Source of the DNA: an uncultured Oscillospiraceae bacterium
Lineage (GTDB): Bacteria > Bacillota > Clostridia > Oscillospirales > Oscillospiraceae
DNA length: 64,000 nucleotides
Assembly (NCBI GenBank): GCA_934567355.1
Contig: CAKTJC010000012.1
Location: forward strand, 1 to 64,000
Direction: 5' to 3'
Part shown: piece after piece, positions 8,269 to 17,273 of the stretch
How the letters are laid out: every line of letters starts with the position of its first letter
Numbering within the stretch: the first letter of the stretch is position 1
The notes under the pieces: generated by a model
The model's database searches: none
The model's input: only the letters and a program-made list of their open reading frames with translations
Told to the model about the DNA's origin: nothing
Made by a program: the position numbers and the translations under genes

Positions 8269-9147
8269 TCAAATCTTTTCCAGCAATGTCCGGATGTCCT
8301 CCGGCGTGAACTGATAGACGGCGTCGCAGAACTGGCACTCCACCGGGAAGGTCTTTCCCTCCTGCTCGATCTCTTCCAGTTCCTTCCTGCCCAGGCTGAT
8401 TAGGGCGCTTTCCACCCGGCTGCGGGAGCAGTAGCACTTGTAGCAAACCTCCACGGTATCCAGGAACACCACGCCCAGATCGCCGAACACCTGACCCAGG
8501 ATGTCTTCCGGGGTCAGTCCCTGCTCCAGCATGGGGGTGACGGCACCGGCGCGCTGAATGCCCTGCTCCACCTTGTCGATTACATCGTCGGGTGCGCCGG
8601 GGAGCAGCTGGACGATATATCCGCCTGCCACCTTGACGCTCAGATCCCGATCCACCAGAACGCCCAGGGCGCAGGCGGTGGGGGTTTGTTCGCTCTGGGC
8701 AAAGTACGCGGTCACATCGTCGGCGATCTCGCCGGATACCAGCTCTGTGGAGCCCACATAAGGTTCCTTCAGCTGGAGGTCGCGGATCACCGTCAGCGTT
8801 CCGTTGGTGCCCACGGTGGCACCCACATCCAGCTTACCGGGGTATTTTTCCACCAATGGCACCCGGGGCTCGGTGACGCAGCCGCGGACATTGCCGACGG
8901 CATCGGACACCACGGTGATGGTGCCAATGGGGCCGCCGCCGCGCACCTGGAGCGTCATGGAGCCGTTATCCACCTTCTGCATATTGCCCATCATAGAGGC
9001 GGCGGTCAGGGTACGCCCCAAAGCGGCGGTTGCATTCGGGGTGGTATGGTGGATCTGCGCGGCACGGCGGACAATCTCCGTGGAGCGGATGGCTACAACC
9101 TTCACAAAGCCGTCCATGCTCATGCCGCGGACAAGATAATCGTTCAT
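8269..9147 (-). CDS. hslO: Hsp33 redox-regulated chaperone
   Basis: A 292-residue Hsp33 of standard length. Under oxidative stress it releases zinc, unfolds its linker and holds unfolding proteins. The C-terminal zinc site is intact: C238-x-C240 and C271-x-x-C274 (CYC, then CQFC), with an extra C235. The N-terminal holdase domain has TTPNATAALGRTLTAA and GGGPIGTI. Its start overlaps the stop of the upstream methyltransferase by four bases, so the two form a small operon. It ends 75 bases before the tRNA promoter. Confidence 0.96.
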   Translation of the reverse strand: MNDYLVRGMSMDGFVKVVAIRSTEIVRRAAQIHHTTPNATAALGRTLTAASMMGNMQKVDNGSMTLQVRGGGPIGTITVVSDAVGNVRGCVTEPRVPLVEKYPGKLDVGATVGTNGTLTVIRDLQLKEPYVGSTELVSGEIADDVTAYFAQSEQTPTACALGVLVDRDLSVKVAGGYIVQLLPGAPDDVIDKVEQGIQRAGAVTPMLEQGLTPEDILGQVFGDLGVVFLDTVEVCYKCYCSRSRVESALISLGRKELEEIEQEGKTFPVECQFCDAVYQFTPEDIRTLLEKI

Positions 9148-9893
9148 TTTATTTTTCCTTTCCTGGCGCTGAAAAACATCCGCTGCTCCCCTGCCCGGGG
9201 TGCATCGAAGCGCCTGTCGCCGTAAACGTGAATATTCGTAAAGCCTGCTGCTTTCAGGAAGCCGGTAAGCTGGGGGCGGCTGTAAGCATACTCCCGGTGC
9301 TCCTCGAAGGAGCGGTGCCAGAAACTTCCGCTCCGCTGGAACAAATCCATGCCGTAGGAGCAGATATTGCTCTTCTCGTCAAACTCCCCACGCCAGACGC
9401 AGTAGACATCCTCGTCCTCATCCAGAAAAATCTGGCCGTCCATGGCGCGCAGCTTTTCCGGCGTGTTCACGTCAAAAATGAAAATTCCGCCGGGATTCAG
9501 CGCCTTGTAGATGCGCCCGATGGCAGCGGCACAGTCCGCCGGTGATGTAATATAATCCAGGCTGTCCAGCGCGCACACTGCTAAATCCACGCCCCAGGGC
9601 AGGTAGAGCCTTGCCAGGTTCTGGTGGAGGAAGACCGGGCGGGGATTGAGATGCTGCGTCTTCTGCTGCGCCTGAGTAAGCATATCCTCGGACAGGTCAA
9701 CACCGACCACCGGGATGCCTCTTTTTGCCAGCAGCGCCGTCACAGAGCCGGTGCCGCAGGCCAGATCGGCGGCGGTGCGCACCGTCACGCCCTCCCACCG
9801 GAGAATTTCGAAATAGAAGTCCACCACGCTGCGGTAGTCCACATCGTTGGTCAGGCGGTCGTAGCTGGAAGCCAGCGCTTTGTATGAATCCAT
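9144..9893 (-). CDS. Class I SAM-dependent methyltransferase, substrate unknown
   Basis: A 249-residue protein from the ATG at 9893, which has CGGAG five bases upstream; longer in-frame readings towards 9947 lack this. The SAM-binding motif is ADLACGTGSVTALLA with the acidic GVDLSEDML strand following, then LDSLDYI and GGIFIFDVNTP of the Rossmann core. The opening MDSYKALASSYDRLTNDVDY is typical of small-molecule methyltransferases of the methyltransferase-25 type. It sits between ftsZ and hslO; the substrate cannot be told from sequence. Confidence 0.85.
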   Translation of the reverse strand: MDSYKALASSYDRLTNDVDYRSVVDFYFEILRWEGVTVRTAADLACGTGSVTALLAKRGIPVVGVDLSEDMLTQAQQKTQHLNPRPVFLHQNLARLYLPWGVDLAVCALDSLDYITSPADCAAAIGRIYKALNPGGIFIFDVNTPEKLRAMDGQIFLDEDEDVYCVWRGEFDEKSNICSYGMDLFQRSGSFWHRSFEEHREYAYSRPQLTGFLKAAGFTNIHVYGDRRFDAPRAGEQRMFFSARKGKIK

Positions 9894-9959
9894 AAAAACT
9901 CCGTTTGTGCAGGAAAAAGATGCTGCCCCACGCCTGTGAGACAGCACCCCGGAAACAAG

Positions 9960-11066
9960 TTAATTATTGCGCTTGAAGATGCTGAAAATTTCGTCGATGT
10001 CGCTGATGTCCGCGGGCTTTGTGGGCTTAGCGGCAGCGGCAACGGGAGTATCGATGTCGTCGGCGGCGGGTGCAGCGGCGGCAGCGGGCGCCTTGCGGGA
10101 GAAGGTAACGGCACTGCCGTCAAAGCCGGTGGCGATCACGGTGACCCGCATCTCGTCCTGGAAGGCATCGGAGCTGGTGGCGCCGAAGATGATATTGGCA
10201 TCGGGGTTGGCGGCCTCCTGCACGATTCCGGCGGCGGTCTCCACATCATCCAGCGTCATTTCGGAAGAGCCGGTGATATTGATCAGCACACCGGTTGCAC
10301 CATTGATGGAAGTCTCCAGCAGGGGGCTGGAAACGGCAGCGGTGGCCGCCTGCTCGGCCTTTTCCCGGCCGGAAGCAATGCCCACGCCCATATGTGCCCG
10401 TCCGGCGGACTTCATGACGGCGGAAACGTCGGCAAAGTCCAAGTTGATCATCACGTTCTCAGAGAAGCCAACCAGCTCGGAAATGGAGGTAACTGCCTGC
10501 TTGAGCACATCGTCGGCAATGCCGAAGGCGTTGGCAAAGGTAATCTTCTGGTCGGTCACATACTTCAGCCGGTCGTTGGGGATGATAATCAAGGAGTCCA
10601 CCTTCTCGCTCAGGTCGGCAATGCCCTGCTCGGCCTGACGCATCCGGTTGGCTCCCTCAAACTTGAAGGGCTTGGTCACAACACCAACGGTGAGGATTCC
10701 GGCCTCGTGTGCCAGGTCTGCCACGATGGGCGCTGCGCCCGTGCCGGTGCCGCCGCCCATACCGGCGGTGATGAACACCATGTCGGTGCCCTCGAGCACC
10801 TTTGCAATGGCGGCGCGGCTTTCCTCGGCGGACTTCTTGCCGATTTCGGGCTTGGAGCCGGCGCCCATGCCGTTGGTCAGCTTTTCGCCGATCTGAATCT
10901 TATTCTTGCAGACGGATTTATTCAGATCCTGCTTATCGGTATTGACGGCAATGAATTCCACGCCGTCCACGCCGGACTCAATCATACGATTGATAACGTT
11001 GTTGCCAGCGCCGCCAACACCGATCACCTTGATCTTGACGACACGCTCCTGTAAACTTTCGGACAT
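9960..11066 (-). CDS. ftsZ: Cell division GTPase FtsZ
   Basis: A 368-residue FtsZ, the tubulin homologue that forms the cytokinetic ring. The GTP-binding tubulin signature GGGTGTG is at residues 104-110, preceded by IKVIGVGGAGNNVINRM, with the T7-loop region NLDFADVSAVM. An alanine/proline-rich linker leads to a C-terminal peptide DIDEIFSIFKRNN that would bind membrane anchors. ftsA is not next to it. ATG is preceded by TAGGAGGAAG and the gene has its own promoter, so it is not solely dependent on the upstream division genes. Confidence 0.98.
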   Translation of the reverse strand: MSESLQERVVKIKVIGVGGAGNNVINRMIESGVDGVEFIAVNTDKQDLNKSVCKNKIQIGEKLTNGMGAGSKPEIGKKSAEESRAAIAKVLEGTDMVFITAGMGGGTGTGAAPIVADLAHEAGILTVGVVTKPFKFEGANRMRQAEQGIADLSEKVDSLIIIPNDRLKYVTDQKITFANAFGIADDVLKQAVTSISELVGFSENVMINLDFADVSAVMKSAGRAHMGVGIASGREKAEQAATAAVSSPLLETSINGATGVLINITGSSEMTLDDVETAAGIVQEAANPDANIIFGATSSDAFQDEMRVTVIATGFDGSAVTFSRKAPAAAAAPAADDIDTPVAAAAKPTKPADISDIDEIFSIFKRNN

Positions 11067-11140
11067 ATATTCTTCCTCCTATGTATCGTGATACGCAGCG
11101 CAGCGAGGGTCTGCCGCAGTAAATTCACTTATGCTTTTCT

Positions 11141-11169
11141 ATTTTAGCGTGAAAATGCAGACCCGTCAA
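11141..11169 (-). promoter_or_regulatory. Sigma-A promoter for ftsZ
   Basis: TTGACG (11169-11164), 17-base spacer, TAAAAT (11146-11141) on the minus strand in the 137-base gap between ftsQ and ftsZ. The untranslated leader would be about 70 bases. Confidence 0.75.
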
Positions 11170-11203
11170 TAGAAAATCTCATTTTTTCGGCAAAATATTC
11201 CCA

Positions 11204-12526
11204 TCAGGCGAAGGGTGTATAGCCGATTTCGTCCGTCCAAGTGGTAAAACTGATGTCCAGGACACCGGTCTGGTAGTCACTCATCTGGGAAATGGCGCTC
11301 TTCATGTAGGAAATCTTCAGGGCAATCCGGTCAATATCTCCCAGATTGACCTGATACTGTGTGCCGTACCACAAAACAATATCCTGGAGCTGGCTCACAT
11401 CCACGCTGGCGGCATCGCCCACAATATCGTTCAGCTCCAGCTCCTGGAGGATCTGGAGTGCCGCATTCAGGCGCTGCGCGCCGGTGACCAGCGCTGCTAT
11501 CGGATCGCCGGAGGCGTCCGTTTCCGTGGGCGCTGCCTCGGTGGCAACGGCGGTTTCACCTGCCTGAGGCTGGTAGATCGTCACCCCGAGGACCTGGGTA
11601 TAGCCCCGGGCGGTTTGGGCGTTGGTCTGCTCTGCGACCTTTCCGTCGGAATTGATGAGCCACCACACGCCGTCCTGATCCTGAATGGAGTAAAGTACAG
11701 GGGATTCCTCTACCTCAATAATAACCGTATCCGGCAATTTTATTCCAATCCTGGCACTTTTTACATAGGGAAGGTTGGCGATGATCTTGCCGGAGGCTCT
11801 GGTTCTGCCCAGGGTGAGCAGGTTCTCGCCCTTTTTGATCCCGGCTTCGTCCCGGATGGTTTCGGGGCTGTAGGACTGCGCGCCGACCACTGCCACATTT
11901 TCCACCTTGAAAAACACCGACATGCCCAGCACCAGCGCCAAAACAAGCCCCAGAATGGTGATCATCTGAATTGCCAGGCGGCGGCTGTTGAAGGACACGG
12001 GCTGGGTATAAATCGCGGCGGGCGTATTCAGGCGCTCAGCGCGTTTGCGCTTTTTTTCCGCCTCCTCCGCCCGCTTCCGGCGGCGAACCTCGCTGGCATC
12101 GTCGCCGAATACGGAAGGATCTTCCTTGTAGAAAAGCTTGGCAACCGGGTTCTGCGCGGAGAAGAATCGGGCAATGCTCTGCCGGAGGTTCATCTTCTTC
12201 TGCATCTTCGTCCGCTGGTTTGCCTGACGATAGGGACGGTATCCGGAATCGCGGCTGCCGCCGGAGGCACGCTTCTTCTGCGGTGCGGCGGACGGCTTGC
12301 GGGGCGCTCTGACCGGTGCGGAGGCTCCCCGCTCGGACTCGGGGGCATGACGGGTGCGCTGGCTCTCGGCATCGGGGACATAAACCTCATAGGACGCATT
12401 GGGGTCGGCCTGCGGCCTCCGGGGGCGGGCAGTGCGCGCCGGTGTGCGGCCAGAGGTTCTGTCGCTCTGGGGAGAACGCTTTCGGGAGGGAGCGGCCTTT
12501 TCCCGGGTTTTTTCTTTTGTTTCCAT
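11204..12526 (-). CDS. ftsQ: FtsQ/DivIB cell division protein with long basic cytoplasmic tail
   Basis: A 440-residue bitopic protein. Residues 1-185 are an Arg/Lys/Pro/Ser-rich low-complexity tail including RRRKRAEEAEKKRKRAERL. A single membrane helix follows (about 188-208, MITILGLVLALVLGMSVFF), then the POTRA domain (VENVAVVGAQSYSPETI through VIIEVEESPVLYSI) and a beta domain. DivIB acts with FtsL and DivIC to control septal peptidoglycan synthesis. The family normally has a cytoplasmic part of only tens of residues in most rods, so the tail is long. An acidic insert (ATEAAPTETDASGD) interrupts the beta domain. It is the second last gene of the cluster. Confidence 0.9.
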   Translation of the reverse strand: METKEKTREKAAPSRKRSPQSDRTSGRTPARTARPRRPQADPNASYEVYVPDAESQRTRHAPESERGASAPVRAPRKPSAAPQKKRASGGSRDSGYRPYRQANQRTKMQKKMNLRQSIARFFSAQNPVAKLFYKEDPSVFGDDASEVRRRKRAEEAEKKRKRAERLNTPAAIYTQPVSFNSRRLAIQMITILGLVLALVLGMSVFFKVENVAVVGAQSYSPETIRDEAGIKKGENLLTLGRTRASGKIIANLPYVKSARIGIKLPDTVIIEVEESPVLYSIQDQDGVWWLINSDGKVAEQTNAQTARGYTQVLGVTIYQPQAGETAVATEAAPTETDASGDPIAALVTGAQRLNAALQILQELELNDIVGDAASVDVSQLQDIVLWYGTQYQVNLGDIDRIALKISYMKSAISQMSDYQTGVLDISFTTWTDEIGYTPFA

Positions 12527-12569
12527 ATGTTTCCTCCTGGAAAACGGCTTTGGGGCTCCGTTTTCCGAA

Positions 12570-13712
12570 TTACAGGGGCTTTTCGTGTTTTGCAGCCTGC
12601 TCTACAATATCGCAGATTTTTTCGGTGCTGTCAAGCTGCACCATTTCGTGAAGGTTTTTTCCCATGGCGGCGCGGCGCTCCGGATCTGCCAGAAGCTCCT
12701 TGATCTGCGCATACAGCAGCTCCGGAGTGCAGTCCTTTTCCAGAATGACCACAGCCCCTTCCCTGCCCTCCAGCACCCGGGCATTTTTCTCCTGGTGATT
12801 GTTGGTCACGTTGGGCGAGGGGATCAGAATGCAGGGCAAACCTGCTGCGGCGATCTCGTTGCAGGTGGAGGCACCGGCGCGGCTGATGATCACGTCCGCC
12901 GCCGCCATCAGAGTGGGCATGTTATAGAAATATTCCTTCATCTCAATGCGCTTGTCCTGCGCCAGATCAATGCCCTTTTCCTGCACCAATGTGGGCATCC
13001 ACTCCCAGCCGAAGCTGCCGGTGGCATGGATATGACGGAAGGGGAAATTATCCTCCTTCTCCATGCGGAACAGCTCTGCCATGGTCTGGTTCATCACCTT
13101 CGCGCCCAGGCTGCCGAAGGCGGAGAGCACCACCGGCTCCTCGCCGATGCCCAACTCCCGCCGGGCATCCTCCCGGTTGTTATAGATGAACTCCTTGCGC
13201 ACGGGCATGCCGACGACCTCAACCTTGGCGGGGTTAGGGTAGCAATTTTTGCTCTCCTCAAAGCAGACCAGAACATGATCCGCCAGCTTTGCCGCCAGCC
13301 TGGTGGTGACGCCGGGGACGGCGTTGCTCTCGTGGACACAGACGGGGATCTTCATGGACGAGCCCGCATACAGCGCCGGGAAGCTGGCGTAGCCGCCGGT
13401 GCCGATGATGACATCGGGACGGAACTCCTTAAAGATCCGCTTGCACTCCTTTACCGCATCCAAGACGCATTTCACTGCGCGGAAATTCTGCCGGATGCCT
13501 GCCGGGCTGAGCTTTCTGCTCAGTCCGGAGCCGGGAAGGCATTTCAGCTCGTACCCCGCCTGGGGCACCAGCTTTTCTTCCATATGGCCGGTTGCGCCGA
13601 TGAAGAGAATATTGCAGTCGGGATGGCGCTCCCGCATCATGTTGGCAACCGCCAGCGCCGGATTGATGTGTCCGGCGGTCCCGCCGCAGGTAAAAATCAG
13701 GTTCATGGTCAA
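12570..13712 (-). CDS. murG: UDP-GlcNAc transferase MurG
   Basis: A 380-residue GT28 glycosyltransferase that converts lipid I to lipid II at the inner face of the membrane. Visible signatures: FTCGGTAGHINPALAVA at the N-terminus, HESNAVPGVTTRLAAKLADHV, SFGSLGAKVMNQ type motif (AFGSLGAKVMN) and ISRAGASTCNEIAAAGLPCILIPSP. Start overlaps the ftsW stop by four bases. Confidence 0.97.
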   Translation of the reverse strand: MTMNLIFTCGGTAGHINPALAVANMMRERHPDCNILFIGATGHMEEKLVPQAGYELKCLPGSGLSRKLSPAGIRQNFRAVKCVLDAVKECKRIFKEFRPDVIIGTGGYASFPALYAGSSMKIPVCVHESNAVPGVTTRLAAKLADHVLVCFEESKNCYPNPAKVEVVGMPVRKEFIYNNREDARRELGIGEEPVVLSAFGSLGAKVMNQTMAELFRMEKEDNFPFRHIHATGSFGWEWMPTLVQEKGIDLAQDKRIEMKEYFYNMPTLMAAADVIISRAGASTCNEIAAAGLPCILIPSPNVTNNHQEKNARVLEGREGAVVILEKDCTPELLYAQIKELLADPERRAAMGKNLHEMVQLDSTEKICDIVEQAAKHEKPL

Positions 13713-14881
13713 ACCTCCAAAGTCTTTCTTTCGTTGCGGTAGCGGGAGATGCTGAGCACAATGCCCATCTCCCCCAGATTCACCGCCAGCGCCGTCCCGC
13801 CGTAGGAGAAGAACGGCAGCGCAATGCCGGTGGACGGCAGCAAATTGGTCACCACGCCCAGATTCAGCACCGTCTGCACGGCAATCAGGGTAATGAGCCC
13901 CGCCGCCAGGACGGTGGAGAACCGATCCTGTGCGTGCAGCGCCACCCAGTAGCCCCGCAGGACCAATGCCGCCAGGAGCACGATGACCGCCGAAGCGCCC
14001 ACCAGTCCCAGCTCCTCGCAGATGACCGCGAAGATATAGTCGTTATATTGAAAGGGCAGATAGAGATACTTCTGCCTGCTTTTTCCGAATCCAAGCCCGA
14101 ATACGCCGCCGGAGCCGATGGCGTAAAGGGACTGCAAAATCTGATAGCCCGTGTCGCCCGGGTCACGCTCGGGGTGGAGCCAGGCGGTGATACGGTCGCC
14201 CGCGTAGCCCATCAGGCTGACATAGACCACCACGAATACCGCTGCCGCTCCGGCTCCCGCCAGGAGCCAGCGGGCGCGGGTTCCCGCCACAAACATCATC
14301 ACAACGCCCACCATGCCCATGAGCATAATGGCGCTCAGGTGCTTTTCCAGTGCCAGCGGCACCAGAATGCCCAGCATGGCCGCTCCGAAGCCCAGGACGC
14401 CGTAGCGGAATTTTTCCGCCCGCTCGCCATACTTCCGGGTCAGCCTGCCGAACATGAGGATCATGGTAAATTTGGAAAGCTCCGAGGGCTGAAACTGGAT
14501 ACCGGCCACATTGATCCAGCGCCTTGCGCCGTTGACCGATTCGCCGACCACCAGCACGCTCAGCAGCAGAAGGATGCTGAGCGCGTACATCGGCCAGGCC
14601 AGACGGTACCACAGCTGCGCCGGAAGGCGGCTGAACACCGCCATGGCCACAAGCCCCAAAGCAGCACAGACGGCCTGCTTTTGAAGATACCGGGTGGAGC
14701 TCTGGTAGCCGGTATCGTACTCGCTCTGGGCATAGCTGGCGGAATAGAGCACCGTAAGCCCCACCGCCAGCGCCAGCAGCACCAGAATCAAAAACGGATA
14801 GTCAACACTTGGCAGCGCCCGCAGGGGGCGGCGGTTCTCTTTGGCATGCGCAGTTGCTGCTGCCATGCTTGCTCCTTCCAT
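13709..14881 (-). CDS. ftsW: SEDS peptidoglycan glycosyltransferase FtsW/SpoVE
   Basis: A 390-residue, ten-helix SEDS protein. Family motifs include GARRWINVAGIQFQPSELSK, the HPERDPGDTGYQILQSLYAIGSGG loop region and GIALPFFSYGGTALAVNLGEMGI. It polymerises lipid II at the septum together with the class B PBP encoded upstream. No murD lies between mraY and this gene, where many Firmicutes have it. A second family member for sporulation is not in the window, so FtsW versus SpoVE cannot be separated. Confidence 0.93.
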   Translation of the reverse strand: MEGASMAAATAHAKENRRPLRALPSVDYPFLILVLLALAVGLTVLYSASYAQSEYDTGYQSSTRYLQKQAVCAALGLVAMAVFSRLPAQLWYRLAWPMYALSILLLLSVLVVGESVNGARRWINVAGIQFQPSELSKFTMILMFGRLTRKYGERAEKFRYGVLGFGAAMLGILVPLALEKHLSAIMLMGMVGVVMMFVAGTRARWLLAGAGAAAVFVVVYVSLMGYAGDRITAWLHPERDPGDTGYQILQSLYAIGSGGVFGLGFGKSRQKYLYLPFQYNDYIFAVICEELGLVGASAVIVLLAALVLRGYWVALHAQDRFSTVLAAGLITLIAVQTVLNLGVVTNLLPSTGIALPFFSYGGTALAVNLGEMGIVLSISRYRNERKTLEV

Positions 14882-14911
14882 GCTGCCCGCAAGGGCGGGC
14901 AGAGAAACGGA

Positions 14912-15898
14912 TCAGCCGATCCTTCCGGCGATCCCGAACCAGGCCAAAATACACATCAGTGCGGACACCGCCGCAAAGGTAAGCACGATTTTTTCTTCCT
15001 TCCAGCCGCTCATTTCAAAATGGTGGTGGATGGGGGACATCTTAAACAGGCGCTTGCCGTGGGTGAGCTTGAAATAGGTCACCTGCAGGATGACAGAAAG
15101 CGTCTCGCAGATATACACAAAGCCAACGAGAATCAGCACCAGGGGCATGTCCAGCGCAAAGGACATGGCGCACACTACGCCGCCCATGAAGAGCGAACCG
15201 GTATCGCCCATGAAGAGCTTGGCCGGATGCCAGTTCAGGCTCAGGTACGCCAGCAGGCCGCCGATCATGGCAGCGGGCATCAGCGCCAGGTCATAGCGCT
15301 TCAGTGCCATGCTGGCGGCGGTGAAGAACACCATTACCGGGATGGTGACGGAGCTGCTCAGGCCGTCGATGCCGTCAGTCAGGTTCACTGCATTGTCGCA
15401 GCCCACCATGACGAACATGGCAAAGATGATATAAACCGGCAGGGGCAGATAAATCGTCACGTTCACAAAGGGAATATAAAGGTCGCAGGTCAGGCTGCCG
15501 CTGCGGTAGAGCACATACACGAAGATCGCCGACACCGCCATCTGCAGCATCGCCTTCTGGATCGCCGTCAGCCCCAGGTCGCGCTTGAATTTGACCTTGC
15601 AGAAATCATCCAGGAAGCCGATGATGCCGAAGCTGAACGCCAGGGCGAACACATAGAAGGGGGTATAATCCTCCATCCAGGGGAGATTGCCGAGCAGGCA
15701 CAGAAGGCTCGAGAAAATGAACATCAGGCCGCCCATCAGCGGCGTGCCCGCCTTGTTGTTGTGCCAGGTAGGACCGATCTTGCGGACGGACTGCCCTGCC
15801 TTCAGCGCATGGAGCACGGGCAGGAGAAAATGAATGATGATCCCCGCCAGAATGCAGGAGGCAGCGGCGGTGATGAGAATGCGCAGCATCGGATCCAT
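14912..15898 (-). CDS. mraY: Phospho-MurNAc-pentapeptide transferase MraY
   Basis: A 328-residue integral membrane enzyme with about ten helices that makes lipid I. Motifs: HNNKAGTPLMGGLMF, FLDDFCKV (the DD pair), DNAVNLTDGIDGLS and FMGDTGSLFMGGVV, ending with MSPIHHHFEMSGWKE, which carries the HHH triad. It starts immediately after murF with only one base between stop and start. Confidence 0.97.
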   Translation of the reverse strand: MDPMLRILITAAASCILAGIIIHFLLPVLHALKAGQSVRKIGPTWHNNKAGTPLMGGLMFIFSSLLCLLGNLPWMEDYTPFYVFALAFSFGIIGFLDDFCKVKFKRDLGLTAIQKAMLQMAVSAIFVYVLYRSGSLTCDLYIPFVNVTIYLPLPVYIIFAMFVMVGCDNAVNLTDGIDGLSSSVTIPVMVFFTAASMALKRYDLALMPAAMIGGLLAYLSLNWHPAKLFMGDTGSLFMGGVVCAMSFALDMPLVLILVGFVYICETLSVILQVTYFKLTHGKRLFKMSPIHHHFEMSGWKEEKIVLTFAAVSALMCILAWFGIAGRIG

Positions 15899-15899
15899 C

Positions 15900-17273
15900 T
15901 TATTTCCCCTCTTTCTCTTTTTCGTCCGCCAGAATGGCGTCTACGACCTGCTCCATGTGCATTCCGCGGCTGCCCTTGACCAGAACGACATCTCCCGGCT
16001 TTAAGGTGCGCAGCAATGCGGCAATGAGCTTATCCTTATCCGTAAAGGCCTGAGAGCGGTAGCCCTCCATGCCGCCGGTGAGGCAGCCCGCCGCCACCCG
16101 ATCGGCGTTGGGGCCAAAGGAAAAGGCCAGGTTGCTCTTTTCCGCTGCCAGACGCCCCACCCGGTAGTGCTCCGCTGCCGTGCAGGCGCCCAGCTCCAGC
16201 ATGTCCCCCAGCACGGCAATGCGGCGGCCGGGCTTGGAGCCGAGCACCTTCAGCGCCGCCTCCATGGACTCGGGGCCTGCATTGTAGCAATCCTTGATAA
16301 TGGTGATGCCGCCGACCTCCAGGACTTCCTGGCGGCCTGCCATGTTATGGAAGCTGTCCAACCCGTTGCGGATGTTCGCCGGGGTAACGCCCATGGCAAG
16401 CCCCACCGTTGCGGCAGCCAGGGCATCGGACACATAGTGCGCCCCCTCCACATGCAGCCGGACGGGGAAGGAATCGCCGCCGTCGTCATGGACAGTAAAA
16501 TGTACCGTTTTCCCCAGCTTGACATCCGTGGCATAGACGTTCAGGCTCGGGTCGGTGCCGTAGTAAAGGATGGGCTGGGCGGGCTGCTCCTCCAGGCTGC
16601 GCAGCAGTGCGTCGTCGCCGTTGAGCACCACTCTGCCCTCCGGTGCCATGCCCTCCAGAATTTCCATTTTGGCTTTCCGGATGCCCTCCTGGGAGCCGAG
16701 GAATTCCATGTGCATGGTGCCGATGTTCAGGATCACCGCCAGATCCGGGCGGGCGATCCGGGAGAGGTATGCCATTTCCCGGAAATGGTTCATGCCCATT
16801 TCCACCACGGCGACCTGCGTATCCTCCGGCATGCCCAGAATCGCCATGGGCATACCGATGTCGTTATTGTGATTGGCCGGGGTCTTGGCAGTGCGGAAGG
16901 TGGTCTCCAGCACCTGCGCCACCATCTCCTTGGTGGTGCTTTTGCCCACGGAGCCGGTGATGCCCACCACCTGCATGCCGATGCGCATTCTCTCCCGCCG
17001 GGCGATCTCGCCCAGAGCGAGGCGGGTGTTGGACACATAGATGGCGGGATAGTCCCCCATCATGCGGGTGCACAGCACGGCGGCAGCGCCGTTTGCCATG
17101 GCATTGTGAATGAATTCATGCCCGTCCCGCACACCCTGGAGGGCAACAAAGAGCTGCCCCGGCTGAAGCGTGCGGGTATCGTTATTGGCACCCAGGAAGG
17201 TGACGTCCGCGTACTTTTCTTCCACCGTGCCGCCGCACCAGGCCGCCGCCTGGCGAAGTGTGATTTTACCCAT
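15900..17273 (-). CDS. murF: UDP-MurNAc-tripeptide:D-Ala-D-Ala ligase MurF
   Basis: A 457-residue Mur ligase that adds D-Ala-D-Ala to the UDP-muramyl tripeptide. The ATP loop is GITGSVGKSTTKEM, followed by NHNNDIGMP and VEMGMNHFREM; the C-terminal domain has IIKDCYNAGPESMEAAL and VLGDMLELG. It overlaps the murE stop by eight bases. Confidence 0.96.
   Translation of the reverse strand: MGKITLRQAAAWCGGTVEEKYADVTFLGANNDTRTLQPGQLFVALQGVRDGHEFIHNAMANGAAAVLCTRMMGDYPAIYVSNTRLALGEIARRERMRIGMQVVGITGSVGKSTTKEMVAQVLETTFRTAKTPANHNNDIGMPMAILGMPEDTQVAVVEMGMNHFREMAYLSRIARPDLAVILNIGTMHMEFLGSQEGIRKAKMEILEGMAPEGRVVLNGDDALLRSLEEQPAQPILYYGTDPSLNVYATDVKLGKTVHFTVHDDGGDSFPVRLHVEGAHYVSDALAAATVGLAMGVTPANIRNGLDSFHNMAGRQEVLEVGGITIIKDCYNAGPESMEAALKVLGSKPGRRIAVLGDMLELGACTAAEHYRVGRLAAEKSNLAFSFGPNADRVAAGCLTGGMEGYRSQAFTDKDKLIAALLRTLKPGDVVLVKGSRGMHMEQVVDAILADEKEKEGK

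Noticed and set aside
13934..15979. A 681-codon plus-strand open frame opposite ftsW and mraY
   Set aside because: Composition is His/Gln-rich antisense shadow; the minus-strand genes are unambiguous.
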